Assembly: GCF_048066175.1 (NCBI RefSeq)
Contig: NZ_JBLTXA010000026.1
Location: forward strand, 5,905 to 69,904
DNA from: Niveispirillum fermenti
Lineage (GTDB): Bacteria > Pseudomonadota > Alphaproteobacteria > Azospirillales > Azospirillaceae
Reading direction: 5' to 3'
Length of the DNA stretch: 64,000 nucleotides
In this document: positions 1 through 8,226 of the stretch, in pieces
Layout of the letters: every line of letters starts with the position of its first letter
How positions within the stretch are numbered: the first letter of the stretch is position 1
Notes under the pieces: model-generated
What the model was told of the DNA's origin: nothing
What the model saw: only the letters and a program-made list of their open reading frames with translations
The model's database searches: none
Made by a program: the position numbers and the translations under genes

Positions 1-968
1 TCCCACAGCAGGCGGATATCGCCGACCTGCCGCCCTTCGGCATTCTTCACGGATGGGTGCGACCAGTCGTGCAGCGCGTCCAGATCAGCCATCAACCGGG
101 ACAGAAGCCCCGCGATAGCCACCTCGGCGGCACGCTTGGCGCCATCCTCCACTTTCAGGGCAAGGCCCAGGCCCGTGCCGGCGATGCCGGCGACCCAGAC
201 ACCTTCGGCCCCGCCCTTGACGATCACCCGGCCCGGCCATGCCTGCATGGCGGCGGTATCGAACCGGTCGCGCCCGGCCACCAGATAGGGTTCTCCGGCC
301 ATGGCGTCGAAGATGCGGCGGGATGGCCCGTTTCCCTGCGACGCCAGCCGGGCGAAGGCGCCGGCCAGGGTCCGCAGCGGCACGGCCGGGTTCGGCGCCC
401 CGCAGCCGTCGATGCCCCAGGGAACCGCTTCCAGGTCCAGGCCCAGGAACGGTTCCGCCGCCCGCCGCATGGCCACCTGCACCGGATGGTCCTGGTGCGT
501 ATATCCGGCAGGATCCACGCCCAGATGCCGGGCCAGGGCCAGGAAGCCGCAATGCTTGCCCGAGCAATTATTGTGCTGGCGCCCGCATGCACAGCCCGCC
601 GCGTCCAGCGCGCGGGCGGTCGGGGTGTCGATCGGGTCGTGCGCGCCGCATTCCAGGGCCCCGGCACCCAGCCCGAGATCGGCCAGCCAGGCCAGCGCCA
701 GTTCGGTATGCACCGCTTCGCCATTGTGCGAGGCGCAGGCCAGCGCCAGCCGCCGCCGGTCCAGGTCGGGCTGGTGGTCCAGCAGGGCCAGCGCCTGCAG
801 CGGCTTCAGCGCGGACCGGCTGTAGACGGGGGCATCGACATCACCCCAGGCGGCGACCGGCCCGGACGGGCCGACAAGCGACACGGCGACGCGGTGCCTG
901 CTTTCGATGCAGCCGCCGCGGGTCACGGCCACGCTCAGCAGCGGGTGGTTTCCGGTCAGGAACGTCAT
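1..968 (-). CDS. L-asparaginase II family protein (partial, runs off window start)
   Basis: The minus-strand frame opens at ATG 968 and is still open at base 1, giving about 322 residues with no stop. The reading begins MTFLTGNHPLLSVAVTRGG and carries YSRSALKPLQ, ACASHNGE and NCSGKHCGF, which I recognise as asparaginase II (PF06089, Rhizobium etli AnsA type) signatures, including an SxxK element and the SGKH segment. Family members hydrolyse asparagine, but several homologues have unknown amide substrates. The start overlaps the stop of the upstream ABC ATPase gene (ATGA), so it is co-translated with a peptide importer. In that setting it probably acts in the cytoplasm on an imported amide. 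The missing C-terminus should be short, since the family is usually about 330-370 residues. Confidence 0.85.
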   Translation of the reverse strand, partial: MTFLTGNHPLLSVAVTRGGCIESRHRVAVSLVGPSGPVAAWGDVDAPVYSRSALKPLQALALLDHQPDLDRRRLALACASHNGEAVHTELALAWLADLGLGAGALECGAHDPIDTPTARALDAAGCACGRQHNNCSGKHCGFLALARHLGVDPAGYTHQDHPVQVAMRRAAEPFLGLDLEAVPWGIDGCGAPNPAVPLRTLAGAFARLASQGNGPSRRIFDAMAGEPYLVAGRDRFDTAAMQAWPGRVIVKGGAEGVWVAGIAGTGLGLALKVEDGAKRAAEVAIAGLLSRLMADLDALHDWSHPSVKNAEGRQVGDIRLLW

Positions 969-2614
969 GCAGCACCTTCCAGGGGCAGCACCGGCGCCGC
1001 CGCAAGCAGGGATCGGGTATAGGGATGGGTGGGGGCGGACAGCACTTTGTCCGCCGCCCCCTGTTCCACCAGCCGGCCGCCGCGCATCACCGCCACATGG
1101 TCGCACATGTGCCGGACAACGCTGATATTGTGGCTGATGAAGACATAGGTCAGGCCATGGCGGCGCTGCAGGTCGAGCAGCAGGTTCAACACCTGCGCCT
1201 GCACCGACACATCCAGCGCCGATGTCGGTTCGTCCAGGATCAGGATGGACGGATCGGCGGCCAGCGCGCGGGCAATGGCCAGGCGTTGCCGCTGCCCACC
1301 GGAGAATTCGTGCGGGAAACGGTCCAGATGTTCCGCCGCCAGACCCACCTGCCGCAGCAGCCCGACCGCCCCGGCCCGGCGACCGGCCCGGTCCACCCCG
1401 CGGATGGCCAGCGGTTCGGTGACAAGATCCCAGGTCCGCAGACGCGGGTTCAAGGCGCTCTGCGGGTCCTGGAAGACGATCTGGGCCGGTGGTACCGGCG
1501 GCTGGCCCCATGACCAGCGTCGGGGCGGCACCAGCGGGCTTCCATAAAAGACGATCCGTCCGGCACTGGGGGGCAACAGCCCCACCAGCGCCTGGGCCAG
1601 CGTACTCTTGCCCGATCCGGACTCCCCCACGATGCCCAGCGTGCTGCCGGCCGCAACCGACAGGTCGACCCCATCCACGACGGGGGTTGCCCGGCCGGGA
1701 TAGTGCAGCGTCAGCCCGGCGACACGGATCGCTTCCCCGGCAGCCCGCGCGGGTGCCGGGAGGGCTTCGCCATCGCAGACCGGCTCCGCCCCGATGACGG
1801 GCAAGGGGCTGCGCGGCGGCTTGCCGTCCGGCAGGGCCGCCAGCAGCGCCGCCGTATAGGGGGCGGCCGGCCGGGACAATATCTGCCGGGCCGGGCCGTT
1901 TTCCTTTATCACGCCCCGGTGCAGCACATAAAGCCGGTCGCACAATTGCCCGACCACGGCCAGGTCGTGGCTGATGAACAGCACGGCGGTGCCCGTCGCC
2001 CTGGCATGGTCGCGGATCAGGTCCAGCACCTGGGCCTGCACCGTCACGTCCAGCGCGGTGGTGGGCTCGTCGGCGATCAGGATGCGCGGACGGCAGGCGA
2101 ATGCCATGGCCAGCAGGACCCGCTGGCGCATGCCCCCGGACAGGGCGGAAGGATAAAGCCCGGCCACGCGGGCTGGATCATCGATGCGCATGTCCGACAG
2201 AAGCCGCAGCACATCGGCCGTCACCGCCGCCTTGTCCATGCCGGGCCGATGGCGGCGGATGATGCCGGCCACCTGCCGCCCGACGCGGATCGACGGGTTC
2301 AGCGCGTTCATGGGCTCCTGGAACACCATGGCCACCTGCCCGCCGCGCAGGGTCGCCAGTTCGGCCTGCTTCAGGCTCATCACGTCGCGACCCAGTACCT
2401 CCAGCGAGCCGCCGGCCACATGGAAGGAGCCGCGCGGCAGCAGGCGCAGAGCCGACATGGCGGCCACCGACTTGCCGGAACCGGACTCCCCGACCAGCCC
2501 GACGATCTCGTTGGGGCGGAGTTCCAGGTCGATGCCGTCCAGCACGCGGCGCGGGCCGTCCGGCGAGGGGAATTCCAGGCTGAAATTCCGATAGCGCAAC
2601 AGGGCGTCTGTCAT
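965..2614 (-). CDS. Dipeptide/oligopeptide ABC transporter, fused double ATPase (DppD-DppF type)
   Basis: A 549-residue protein with two complete nucleotide-binding domains in one chain, as in GsiA and YejF. The first has Walker A GESGSGKS (42-49), signature LSGGMRQR (158-165) and DEP (182-184). The second has GESGSGKS (330-337), FSGGQRQR (437-444) and DEPTSALD (from 461). It energises import by the two permeases encoded just upstream. The gene lies three bases after the DppC-like permease stop and overlaps the asparaginase start, so it sits inside an operon. Peptides are the commonest cargo of this family, but glutathione, nickel and opines are also carried, so the substrate cannot be fixed from sequence. 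Confidence 0.95.
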   Translation of the reverse strand: MTDALLRYRNFSLEFPSPDGPRRVLDGIDLELRPNEIVGLVGESGSGKSVAAMSALRLLPRGSFHVAGGSLEVLGRDVMSLKQAELATLRGGQVAMVFQEPMNALNPSIRVGRQVAGIIRRHRPGMDKAAVTADVLRLLSDMRIDDPARVAGLYPSALSGGMRQRVLLAMAFACRPRILIADEPTTALDVTVQAQVLDLIRDHARATGTAVLFISHDLAVVGQLCDRLYVLHRGVIKENGPARQILSRPAAPYTAALLAALPDGKPPRSPLPVIGAEPVCDGEALPAPARAAGEAIRVAGLTLHYPGRATPVVDGVDLSVAAGSTLGIVGESGSGKSTLAQALVGLLPPSAGRIVFYGSPLVPPRRWSWGQPPVPPAQIVFQDPQSALNPRLRTWDLVTEPLAIRGVDRAGRRAGAVGLLRQVGLAAEHLDRFPHEFSGGQRQRLAIARALAADPSILILDEPTSALDVSVQAQVLNLLLDLQRRHGLTYVFISHNISVVRHMCDHVAVMRGGRLVEQGAADKVLSAPTHPYTRSLLAAAPVLPLEGAA

Positions 2615-2617
2615 GGG

Positions 2618-3448
2618 TCAGCTCACCAGCGAACGGTTGCGGGCCTTGGGGTCCAGCAGGTCGCGCAGCCCGTCCCCCAGCAGGTTGAAGCCCAGGACGG
2701 CCACCATGATCAGCAGTCCCGGCAGGACCGAGTACCACCATTGTTCCAGGATGAAGCGCCGCCCCGCATTGACCAGCATGCCCAGTTCCGCCATCGGCGG
2801 CTGGGCGCCCAGCCCGATGAAGCCCAGCGCCGCCACGGCCAGGATGGACGACCCGATATGCAGGGTCATGACCACCAGCACCTGCGCCGCGATATTGGGC
2901 AGGATGTTGATGCGCAACTGACGGCCCAGGCCTGCGCCCATGGTGGCCGACGCCCTGACATAGTTCATGGATGCCACCTCCATGGCCTGGGCACGGGCCA
3001 CACGGGCATAATAGGGCACCGAGAGGACCGCCAGGGCCAGCACGGCATTGCCCAGGCTGGCGCCCAGCGCCGCCGTCAGGGCCATGGCCACGACCAGGCC
3101 TGGCAGCGACATCACCATATCCATGGCCCGCATCAGGACCATGTCGACGTTCCTGCCCAGCGTGCCGGAAACGGCGCCGATCAGCGTTCCCGTCAGGCTG
3201 GCCGCCAGCACGATGGAAAGCCCGGCCAGCAGCGAGGCGCGCAGGCCCCACAGCATGCGGGACAGGATGTCCCGCCCCACCTCGTCGGTCCCCGCCCAAT
3301 GGCCGGGACCGGGCGGCAGCAGACGCATGTCCAGCGCGATGACATCGGGGGGATGCGGGGCCAGCCACGGCCCGGCCAGGGCCGCCAGCAGCACCAGCGC
3401 CACGATGGCGCCACCCAGATGCAGGGAAAGCGGAAACCTGTTCATCAC
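2618..3448 (-). CDS. ABC transporter permease, DppC type
   Basis: A 276-residue inner-membrane permease of the peptide/nickel class. It opens with one N-terminal membrane segment, then a short periplasmic stretch with GPGHWAGTDEVGRDILSRM, the typical DppC/OppC N-terminal motif, then a block of about five helices. The EAA-like coupling loop reads ARVARAQAMEVASMNYVRAS. It pairs with the DppB-like permease encoded immediately upstream (4-bp overlap) and with the double ATPase downstream. Confidence 0.94.
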   Translation of the reverse strand: MMNRFPLSLHLGGAIVALVLLAALAGPWLAPHPPDVIALDMRLLPPGPGHWAGTDEVGRDILSRMLWGLRASLLAGLSIVLAASLTGTLIGAVSGTLGRNVDMVLMRAMDMVMSLPGLVVAMALTAALGASLGNAVLALAVLSVPYYARVARAQAMEVASMNYVRASATMGAGLGRQLRINILPNIAAQVLVVMTLHIGSSILAVAALGFIGLGAQPPMAELGMLVNAGRRFILEQWWYSVLPGLLIMVAVLGFNLLGDGLRDLLDPKARNRSLVS

Positions 3449-4458
3449 CCCACCTCCGCCATCCGGGGGTTCAACCAGCGGTAGGCCAGGTCGGTCAGGG
3501 CGTTGATCATCACATAGGCAACCGAGACGATGACCGTGAAACCCATGATCACGGGAAAATCCAGGGTGAAGATGGCGTTCAGCACGTAGGAGCCGGCACC
3601 CGGCCAGACGAAGACGCTTTCCACGATGACGGCACCGAACAGCAGGCCCGCCGCCTCCATCCCCAGCAGGGTGACGACGGGGACGAGCGCGTTGCGCAGG
3701 GCGTGGTTGAACACCACCTGCCCCCAGGACAGGCCGCCGGCCACGGCGGTGCGGATGTAATCCTGATGCAGCACTTCGATCATCGCAGTGCGGGAAACCC
3801 GGATCATGCTTCCCACCGACACCAGGGCCAGCGTCGCCGCCGGCAGCGCCAGATGCCGCAGCACGTCGCAGAACAGGCGGAAATCCCCCGTGGTCAGCGC
3901 ATCGACCAGGAAGAAGCCCGTGACGGTCGGCGGCGGATCGAAATCCACCCCGATCCGCTCGTCACCGGGCAGCAGATCGAATTGCCCGTAGAACAGCAAC
4001 AGCATGACCAGGGCCAGCCAGAAGGACGGCATGGAGATCGAAGCCGATGCGACCAGCCGCACGGCATAATCGAAAGGACCCTCGCGGAACACGGCCGCCA
4101 GCGTACCCAGCATGATGCCCGCCGTCGTCGACAGGGCCAGGGCCACCAGCACCAGTTCGATGGTGGCCGGGAAGACGGCGGCCAGATCGGCGCCCACGGA
4201 CCTTCCCGTCACGATCGACGTCCCGAAATCGCCGCGCAGCAGATCGGCCAGGTAGCGTCCATATTGGATAAGCATCGGCTGATCCAGGCCCAGCGTATCG
4301 CGGATGCGGGCGATGGCCTCGGCACTGGCGCGCGGACCGGCCAGCATCTGTGCCGGGTCGCCGGGGATCAGGCGGGAGATGATGAAGGTCACCATGGTGA
4401 CGCCCAGCACCACCGCGACCAGCCCGATCAGGCGTTTGATAACGGGATGAACCCTCAT
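3445..4458 (-). CDS. ABC transporter permease, DppB type
   Basis: A 337-residue inner-membrane permease. The first helix (LIGLVAVVLGVTMVTFIISRL) is followed by PGDPAQMLAG and a long periplasmic loop, as in DppB/OppB. The coupling-loop region contains MIRVSRTAMIEVLHQDYIRTA, and the C-terminal part has ESVFVWPGAGSYVLNAIFTLDFP, a hallmark of this family. The gene overlaps both the solute-receptor gene before it and the DppC-like gene after it by 4 bp, so the four transporter parts are translationally coupled. Confidence 0.95.
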   Translation of the reverse strand: MRVHPVIKRLIGLVAVVLGVTMVTFIISRLIPGDPAQMLAGPRASAEAIARIRDTLGLDQPMLIQYGRYLADLLRGDFGTSIVTGRSVGADLAAVFPATIELVLVALALSTTAGIMLGTLAAVFREGPFDYAVRLVASASISMPSFWLALVMLLLFYGQFDLLPGDERIGVDFDPPPTVTGFFLVDALTTGDFRLFCDVLRHLALPAATLALVSVGSMIRVSRTAMIEVLHQDYIRTAVAGGLSWGQVVFNHALRNALVPVVTLLGMEAAGLLFGAVIVESVFVWPGAGSYVLNAIFTLDFPVIMGFTVIVSVAYVMINALTDLAYRWLNPRMAEVG

Positions 4459-6023
4459 GCCGCACCTCCCCGCAGCCGGCCCATGCGGGCGGCATTATAA
4501 AGACCGGGCTGCCAGAAACTGTATTCCAGCCCGGACAGGTCGCGGCGATGGGCCATCAGCCCATGCGGCGCGAACAGCGGCACGAACGGCTGGTCCATGA
4601 TGGCCAGGCGCTGGGCCTGGCCGTAAAGCGCCACGCGCGGGGCCTGTTCCATCGTGGCTTCCGCCTGTTCCAGCAGCGCGTCCACGGCCGGGTTGGCATA
4701 GCGCGCGAGGTTCAGCCCCTCCCCCTTGTTGGCGGAATGCAGCGCGAACTTCAGGATGGGCCAGGGATCGGGAAAATCGGCGTACCAGCTGAAGATGGTC
4801 AGGTCGAAATCCCCCTTCACCACCTTGGCCATGGCGCTGGGGGCCAGCACTTCCAGCCGCAGGTCGATACCCGCTTCCGCCAGTTGGCTTTGCAGGGCCA
4901 GCGCCACGGCGTCGCTGGCCGCCGAAGCCTGCACATACGACAGGGTCAGGCGCAGTCCTGGCCCGACCCCCTCGGCGTCCAGCAGGGCGCGGGCCGCCGC
5001 CACGTCGCGCATGATGACAGGAATGCTGCTGTCCTGGCCCGGCACGCCATCGGGAAGCAGCCCGTGGATGGGCGAGGCGCGACCCGCCATGATGGTATCG
5101 GCGATGCGCGGCGCATCGACCGCAAGCGCCAGCGCGCGGCGCACGGCCGGCCTGTCCAGCGGCGCGCGTTCATTGTTGGGGATCAGGGCGATGACGGCCG
5201 GCGTCGGCCGTGACAGCAGCGTCACACCGTCCAGGCGGGACACGGGCGCCGCGGCATCGGGGGCCACATTGTCGAAAATGTCCAGGTCGCCCTTGCGCAA
5301 CTGCGTGCGCCAGGCCGCCTCGTCCTTCACCACCTTGATGACCACGCGATCGAAATGACGCGGGGGGCGGAGGCTGTAAGGGTTGGCGGTCAGGACCACG
5401 CGCTGTCCGCGCGTCCAGCTTTTCACGCGATAGGGGCCGCTGCCGGCGGTCCGTTCGGACAGATAGCCGCGCGCCAGATCGCCACCGCGTTCATGCGCCA
5501 TCACCGCCGGGTTGATGACGGCCATGGGCAGCAGGGCTAGGATATAGGGGAATACCGGGTTGGGGCCCCGCAGGGTGAAACGCACCCGCATGTCGTTCAG
5601 GGCCTCCACCCTGTCCAGCCCGTCCAGCGCCTGGGCCACGCCGCGCCCGATGCGCAGCGCGCGGTCGAATGAAAACCGCACGGCCTCGGCCGTCACCTGT
5701 GTACCATCATCGAAGGCATGGCCGGGCGAAAGGGCGAACAGCCAGGACCGGCCCCCATCCTCCCCCTGCCAGTCGGCCGCCAGTTCGCCGTCCAGCCCGC
5801 CCGTAGGCTGTCCGTCCTGCATCCGGAACCGCAGCAGCCGTTCATAGGCCAGGCCGATGGGCGCGAAATCGTTGGCCTGCACCGTCACGGCCGGGTCCAT
5901 GCCGGAGAGATCGCCGGCCTTGCCGATGACCAGCGTGCGCCTGGCAACCGCTGCCCGGTCGCCGCCACAGCCCGCCAGCAGCAGCAACCCGCCCGTGCCG
6001 GTGATGAAGCCACGCCTATCCAT
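4455..6023 (-). CDS. ABC transporter substrate-binding lipoprotein, peptide family 5 (SBP_bac_5)
   Basis: A 522-residue solute receptor. The N-terminus MDRRGFITGTGGLLLLAGCG combines a twin-arginine motif (RR at 3-4) with a lipobox ending at Cys19, so it is probably exported folded by Tat and lipid-anchored in the periplasm. The mature part has family 5 landmarks: a GMDPAVTVQ-type start, SERTAGSGPYRVKSWTRGQ, and a late FPDPWPILKF region. It delivers cargo to the DppB/DppC permeases encoded downstream. It overlaps the acyl-CoA ligase gene by 8 bp. The Tat signal is unusual for this family, where Sec signals are commoner. Confidence 0.93.
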   Translation of the reverse strand: MDRRGFITGTGGLLLLAGCGGDRAAVARRTLVIGKAGDLSGMDPAVTVQANDFAPIGLAYERLLRFRMQDGQPTGGLDGELAADWQGEDGGRSWLFALSPGHAFDDGTQVTAEAVRFSFDRALRIGRGVAQALDGLDRVEALNDMRVRFTLRGPNPVFPYILALLPMAVINPAVMAHERGGDLARGYLSERTAGSGPYRVKSWTRGQRVVLTANPYSLRPPRHFDRVVIKVVKDEAAWRTQLRKGDLDIFDNVAPDAAAPVSRLDGVTLLSRPTPAVIALIPNNERAPLDRPAVRRALALAVDAPRIADTIMAGRASPIHGLLPDGVPGQDSSIPVIMRDVAAARALLDAEGVGPGLRLTLSYVQASAASDAVALALQSQLAEAGIDLRLEVLAPSAMAKVVKGDFDLTIFSWYADFPDPWPILKFALHSANKGEGLNLARYANPAVDALLEQAEATMEQAPRVALYGQAQRLAIMDQPFVPLFAPHGLMAHRRDLSGLEYSFWQPGLYNAARMGRLRGGAA

Positions 6024-7596
6024 TGGCGGCTTCCCGCTTCAGGGCCGGCTTGTCGATCTTGCCCACGGGCAGCATCGGCAGGCTGTCCCGGACATGGAAC
6101 CGCTTGGGCACCTTGTAGTTGGCCAGGCGCTCCCGGCACCAGGCGGCGATCTCGTCCGCCGTCAGGGCACTGCCGGGCCGGCGCAGGACATGGGCTTCGC
6201 CGACCTCGCGGAAAAGCGGGTCGGGCACGCCGATCACCCCGGCGAGCGCTACGTCGGGATGGGCCTCGATCACGTCCTCGATCTCGCGCGGGTAGACGTT
6301 GAAGCCGCCGGACTTGAACATCTCCGACTTGCGGGACACGAAGACCAGGTTGCCATCGGGCCGGAACCAGCCGATATCGCCCGATCTCAGCCAGCCATCG
6401 GGCGTGAACGCATCCCGCGTGGCCTCGGGGCGGTTGAAATAGCCCAGCATGACGTAGTCGCCCTTGAACTGGATTTCCCCCTGTTCACCCGGCGGCACGG
6501 TGTTTCCGTCCTCGTCGACGATGCGGCACGGATATTCCGGGCAGGGCCTGCCCACGGTTTCCGCCAGTTCATCGTTGCTGGCGTCCGGGCCGGTGAAGGT
6601 GGTGTCCGTCGTGGTTTCCGTCAGGCCATAGAGCGTGACCAGCCGCACCCCCAGCCGCCGGTAACGCGCGATGTAGTCACGCGGCATGGCCGCCCCGCCC
6701 CAGACCACGGACCGCAGGCTGGACAGGTCGCGTGCGTCGAAATCCGGCCGGTCGGCGGCGAGGATGAACATGGTCGGCACCCCGATCCACAGATTGATGC
6801 GTTCCGCCTCGATCGTGTCCAGGACCGTGCCCGCGTCGAAACGCGGCAGCAGCACCAGCGTACCACCCCGGATCAGGGTGGTGCAGCAGGTATCGCCCAC
6901 GCAGGCCACATGGTTGATGGGAAACGGACAGACGGCGCGCGGCACGTCCACGCCGAAGGCCCGCCCCTGGATGGCATTGCCGAAGCAAAGCCCGTGATGG
7001 GACAGAAGCGCCCCCTTGGGCTTGCCGGAGGAACCGGAAGTATAGACGACCAGCGCCGGATCGAACCGGCCCACCGCGTCCCGCCGTGCCGTCAGCGCCG
7101 CGTCGGGAACCCCGTCCCCCGATGCCAGGAAATCGTCGAAGCCGCCATCGGCGTCCAGGTCGACCCAGGTCCGCACGCAGCCAAATTCCCCGGCCAGCCG
7201 GTCCAGGTCGGCACGATAGTCCCGCCCCTCGAACTCGCGGATGGAAAAGACGACTGACGGGCGCGCATCACCCAGCAGATAGCGGTATTCATCGATCTTG
7301 TAGCGGGGCGACAGGCCCATCCAGATGCCGCCGATGCTGGCCGTGGCCAGGAATACCACCAGATATTCGGGCGTGGCGTTGCCCAGCAGCGCCACACGGT
7401 CCCCCTTCTCCACCCCCGCCGCAACCAGGGCGCGGGCACAGCGCGTCACCAGCGCCTCCAGATCGGCATAGGTCAGCCGCCTGGCACCCGCGACCACAGC
7501 CTCACGGTCGGGAAAGCGGGTGGCGTGTGCGCCGACATAGTCACTGATGCGGGACAGCACGGGGGCCGCCTCGATCGGTTCTCCTGACGCCGTCAT
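6016..7596 (-). CDS. AMP-dependent acyl-CoA synthetase/ligase
   Basis: A 526-residue ANL-family enzyme that should activate a carboxylic acid to its acyl-CoA through an acyl-adenylate. It shows the P-loop YTSGSSGKPKG (about 185-195), YGLTETTTDT, the hinge-region SGGFNVYPREIED and the C-terminal catalytic lysine in PVGKIDKPALK. An upstream in-frame ATG at 7668 would add 24 residues. I chose ATG 7596 because GAAAGGAC sits at ribosome-binding distance before it and homology starts just after. Between a MaoC hydratase gene and a peptide-type importer, it probably activates an acid released by the cluster's hydrolases. Which acid (fatty, aryl or branched) is not visible. Confidence 0.93.
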   Translation of the reverse strand: MTASGEPIEAAPVLSRISDYVGAHATRFPDREAVVAGARRLTYADLEALVTRCARALVAAGVEKGDRVALLGNATPEYLVVFLATASIGGIWMGLSPRYKIDEYRYLLGDARPSVVFSIREFEGRDYRADLDRLAGEFGCVRTWVDLDADGGFDDFLASGDGVPDAALTARRDAVGRFDPALVVYTSGSSGKPKGALLSHHGLCFGNAIQGRAFGVDVPRAVCPFPINHVACVGDTCCTTLIRGGTLVLLPRFDAGTVLDTIEAERINLWIGVPTMFILAADRPDFDARDLSSLRSVVWGGAAMPRDYIARYRRLGVRLVTLYGLTETTTDTTFTGPDASNDELAETVGRPCPEYPCRIVDEDGNTVPPGEQGEIQFKGDYVMLGYFNRPEATRDAFTPDGWLRSGDIGWFRPDGNLVFVSRKSEMFKSGGFNVYPREIEDVIEAHPDVALAGVIGVPDPLFREVGEAHVLRRPGSALTADEIAAWCRERLANYKVPKRFHVRDSLPMLPVGKIDKPALKREAANG

Positions 7597-7662
7597 GGCT
7601 GTCCTTTCACTGACGGCCCTGACGGCCGTGGCTTCATTGACCTGTGCTGTTTTAATACGTAT

Positions 7663-7699
7663 CGGCATCGATCAGGACCGTAGGTCCTGATCGATGCCG
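7663..7699. terminator. Perfect 17-bp hairpin between the MaoC and acyl-CoA ligase genes
   Basis: Arms 7663-7679 and 7683-7699 are perfect reverse complements around a GTA loop. The site lies downstream of the MaoC stop and upstream of the ligase start on the same strand. No clear U-tract follows on the minus strand, so it may be an attenuator or mRNA-stability stem that adjusts expression of the downstream half of the operon rather than a full terminator. The inner part GATCAGGACC resembles the hairpin at 15430-15457. Confidence 0.55.
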
Positions 7700-7717
7700 T
7701 CCTCATGCGCCGGGCTG

Positions 7718-8176
7718 TCACTCCTGCACCACCACCATGGCCAGCCATTCGGCAATCAGGGCCGGCTTGTCCTCCCCTTCGATCTCCACCTCCACATCGA
7801 TGGTCAGCAGGTACTTGCCGGCCCCCTTGTCGGCGAAATCCCTCAAACTCATGTGCGAACGGATGCGCTTGCCCACGGGCACGGGGGTTATCAGCCGGTG
7901 GCGGTTGAAACCATAATTCAGGGCATAGAAATGCCGGCCGGTCTGCTCGCCGAACGCCTCGATGAAGCCGATATCGTGCGACATCGTGATCAGCATGGAA
8001 GTGGTCCAGAAACCGGCGGCGATGGACCCGTCGAACGGCGTGTTGGCGCGTGTCCAGTCGGGGTCCAGGTGCATCGGATCCTCGTCCAGCGTCGAGGCGG
8101 AGAACTGGTTGATCAGGCCCTGCGTCACGTCGAACCAGCGGGAGGTGCCAAGCTTCTGGCCAATCTTGTCTTGCAT
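7718..8176 (-). CDS. MaoC-family (hot-dog fold) enoyl-CoA hydratase/dehydratase
   Basis: A 152-residue single hot-dog domain. The hydratase-2 signature is visible as DEDPMHLD, with catalytic Asp31 and His36, followed by AAGFWTTSM in the hot-dog helix. Family members add water to a trans-2-enoyl-CoA to give the (R)-3-hydroxyacyl-CoA, or act in reverse. Its place next to an acyl-CoA ligase gene suggests they act in sequence on an acyl moiety. The minus-strand gene follows the CocE-type hydrolase gene by about 50 bp. Confidence 0.9.
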   Translation of the reverse strand: MQDKIGQKLGTSRWFDVTQGLINQFSASTLDEDPMHLDPDWTRANTPFDGSIAAGFWTTSMLITMSHDIGFIEAFGEQTGRHFYALNYGFNRHRLITPVPVGKRIRSHMSLRDFADKGAGKYLLTIDVEVEIEGEDKPALIAEWLAMVVVQE

Positions 8177-8226
8177 TGTCTTTTTCTCTTGTCATGGGTC
8201 CGGCCCCGGTCGGGGCCGGCGTCTCC

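Noticed and set aside
1703..3484. Plus-strand 593-residue Gln/His-rich frame
   Set aside because: Antisense of the ABC ATPase and permease genes; low-complexity composition typical of high-GC shadow frames.
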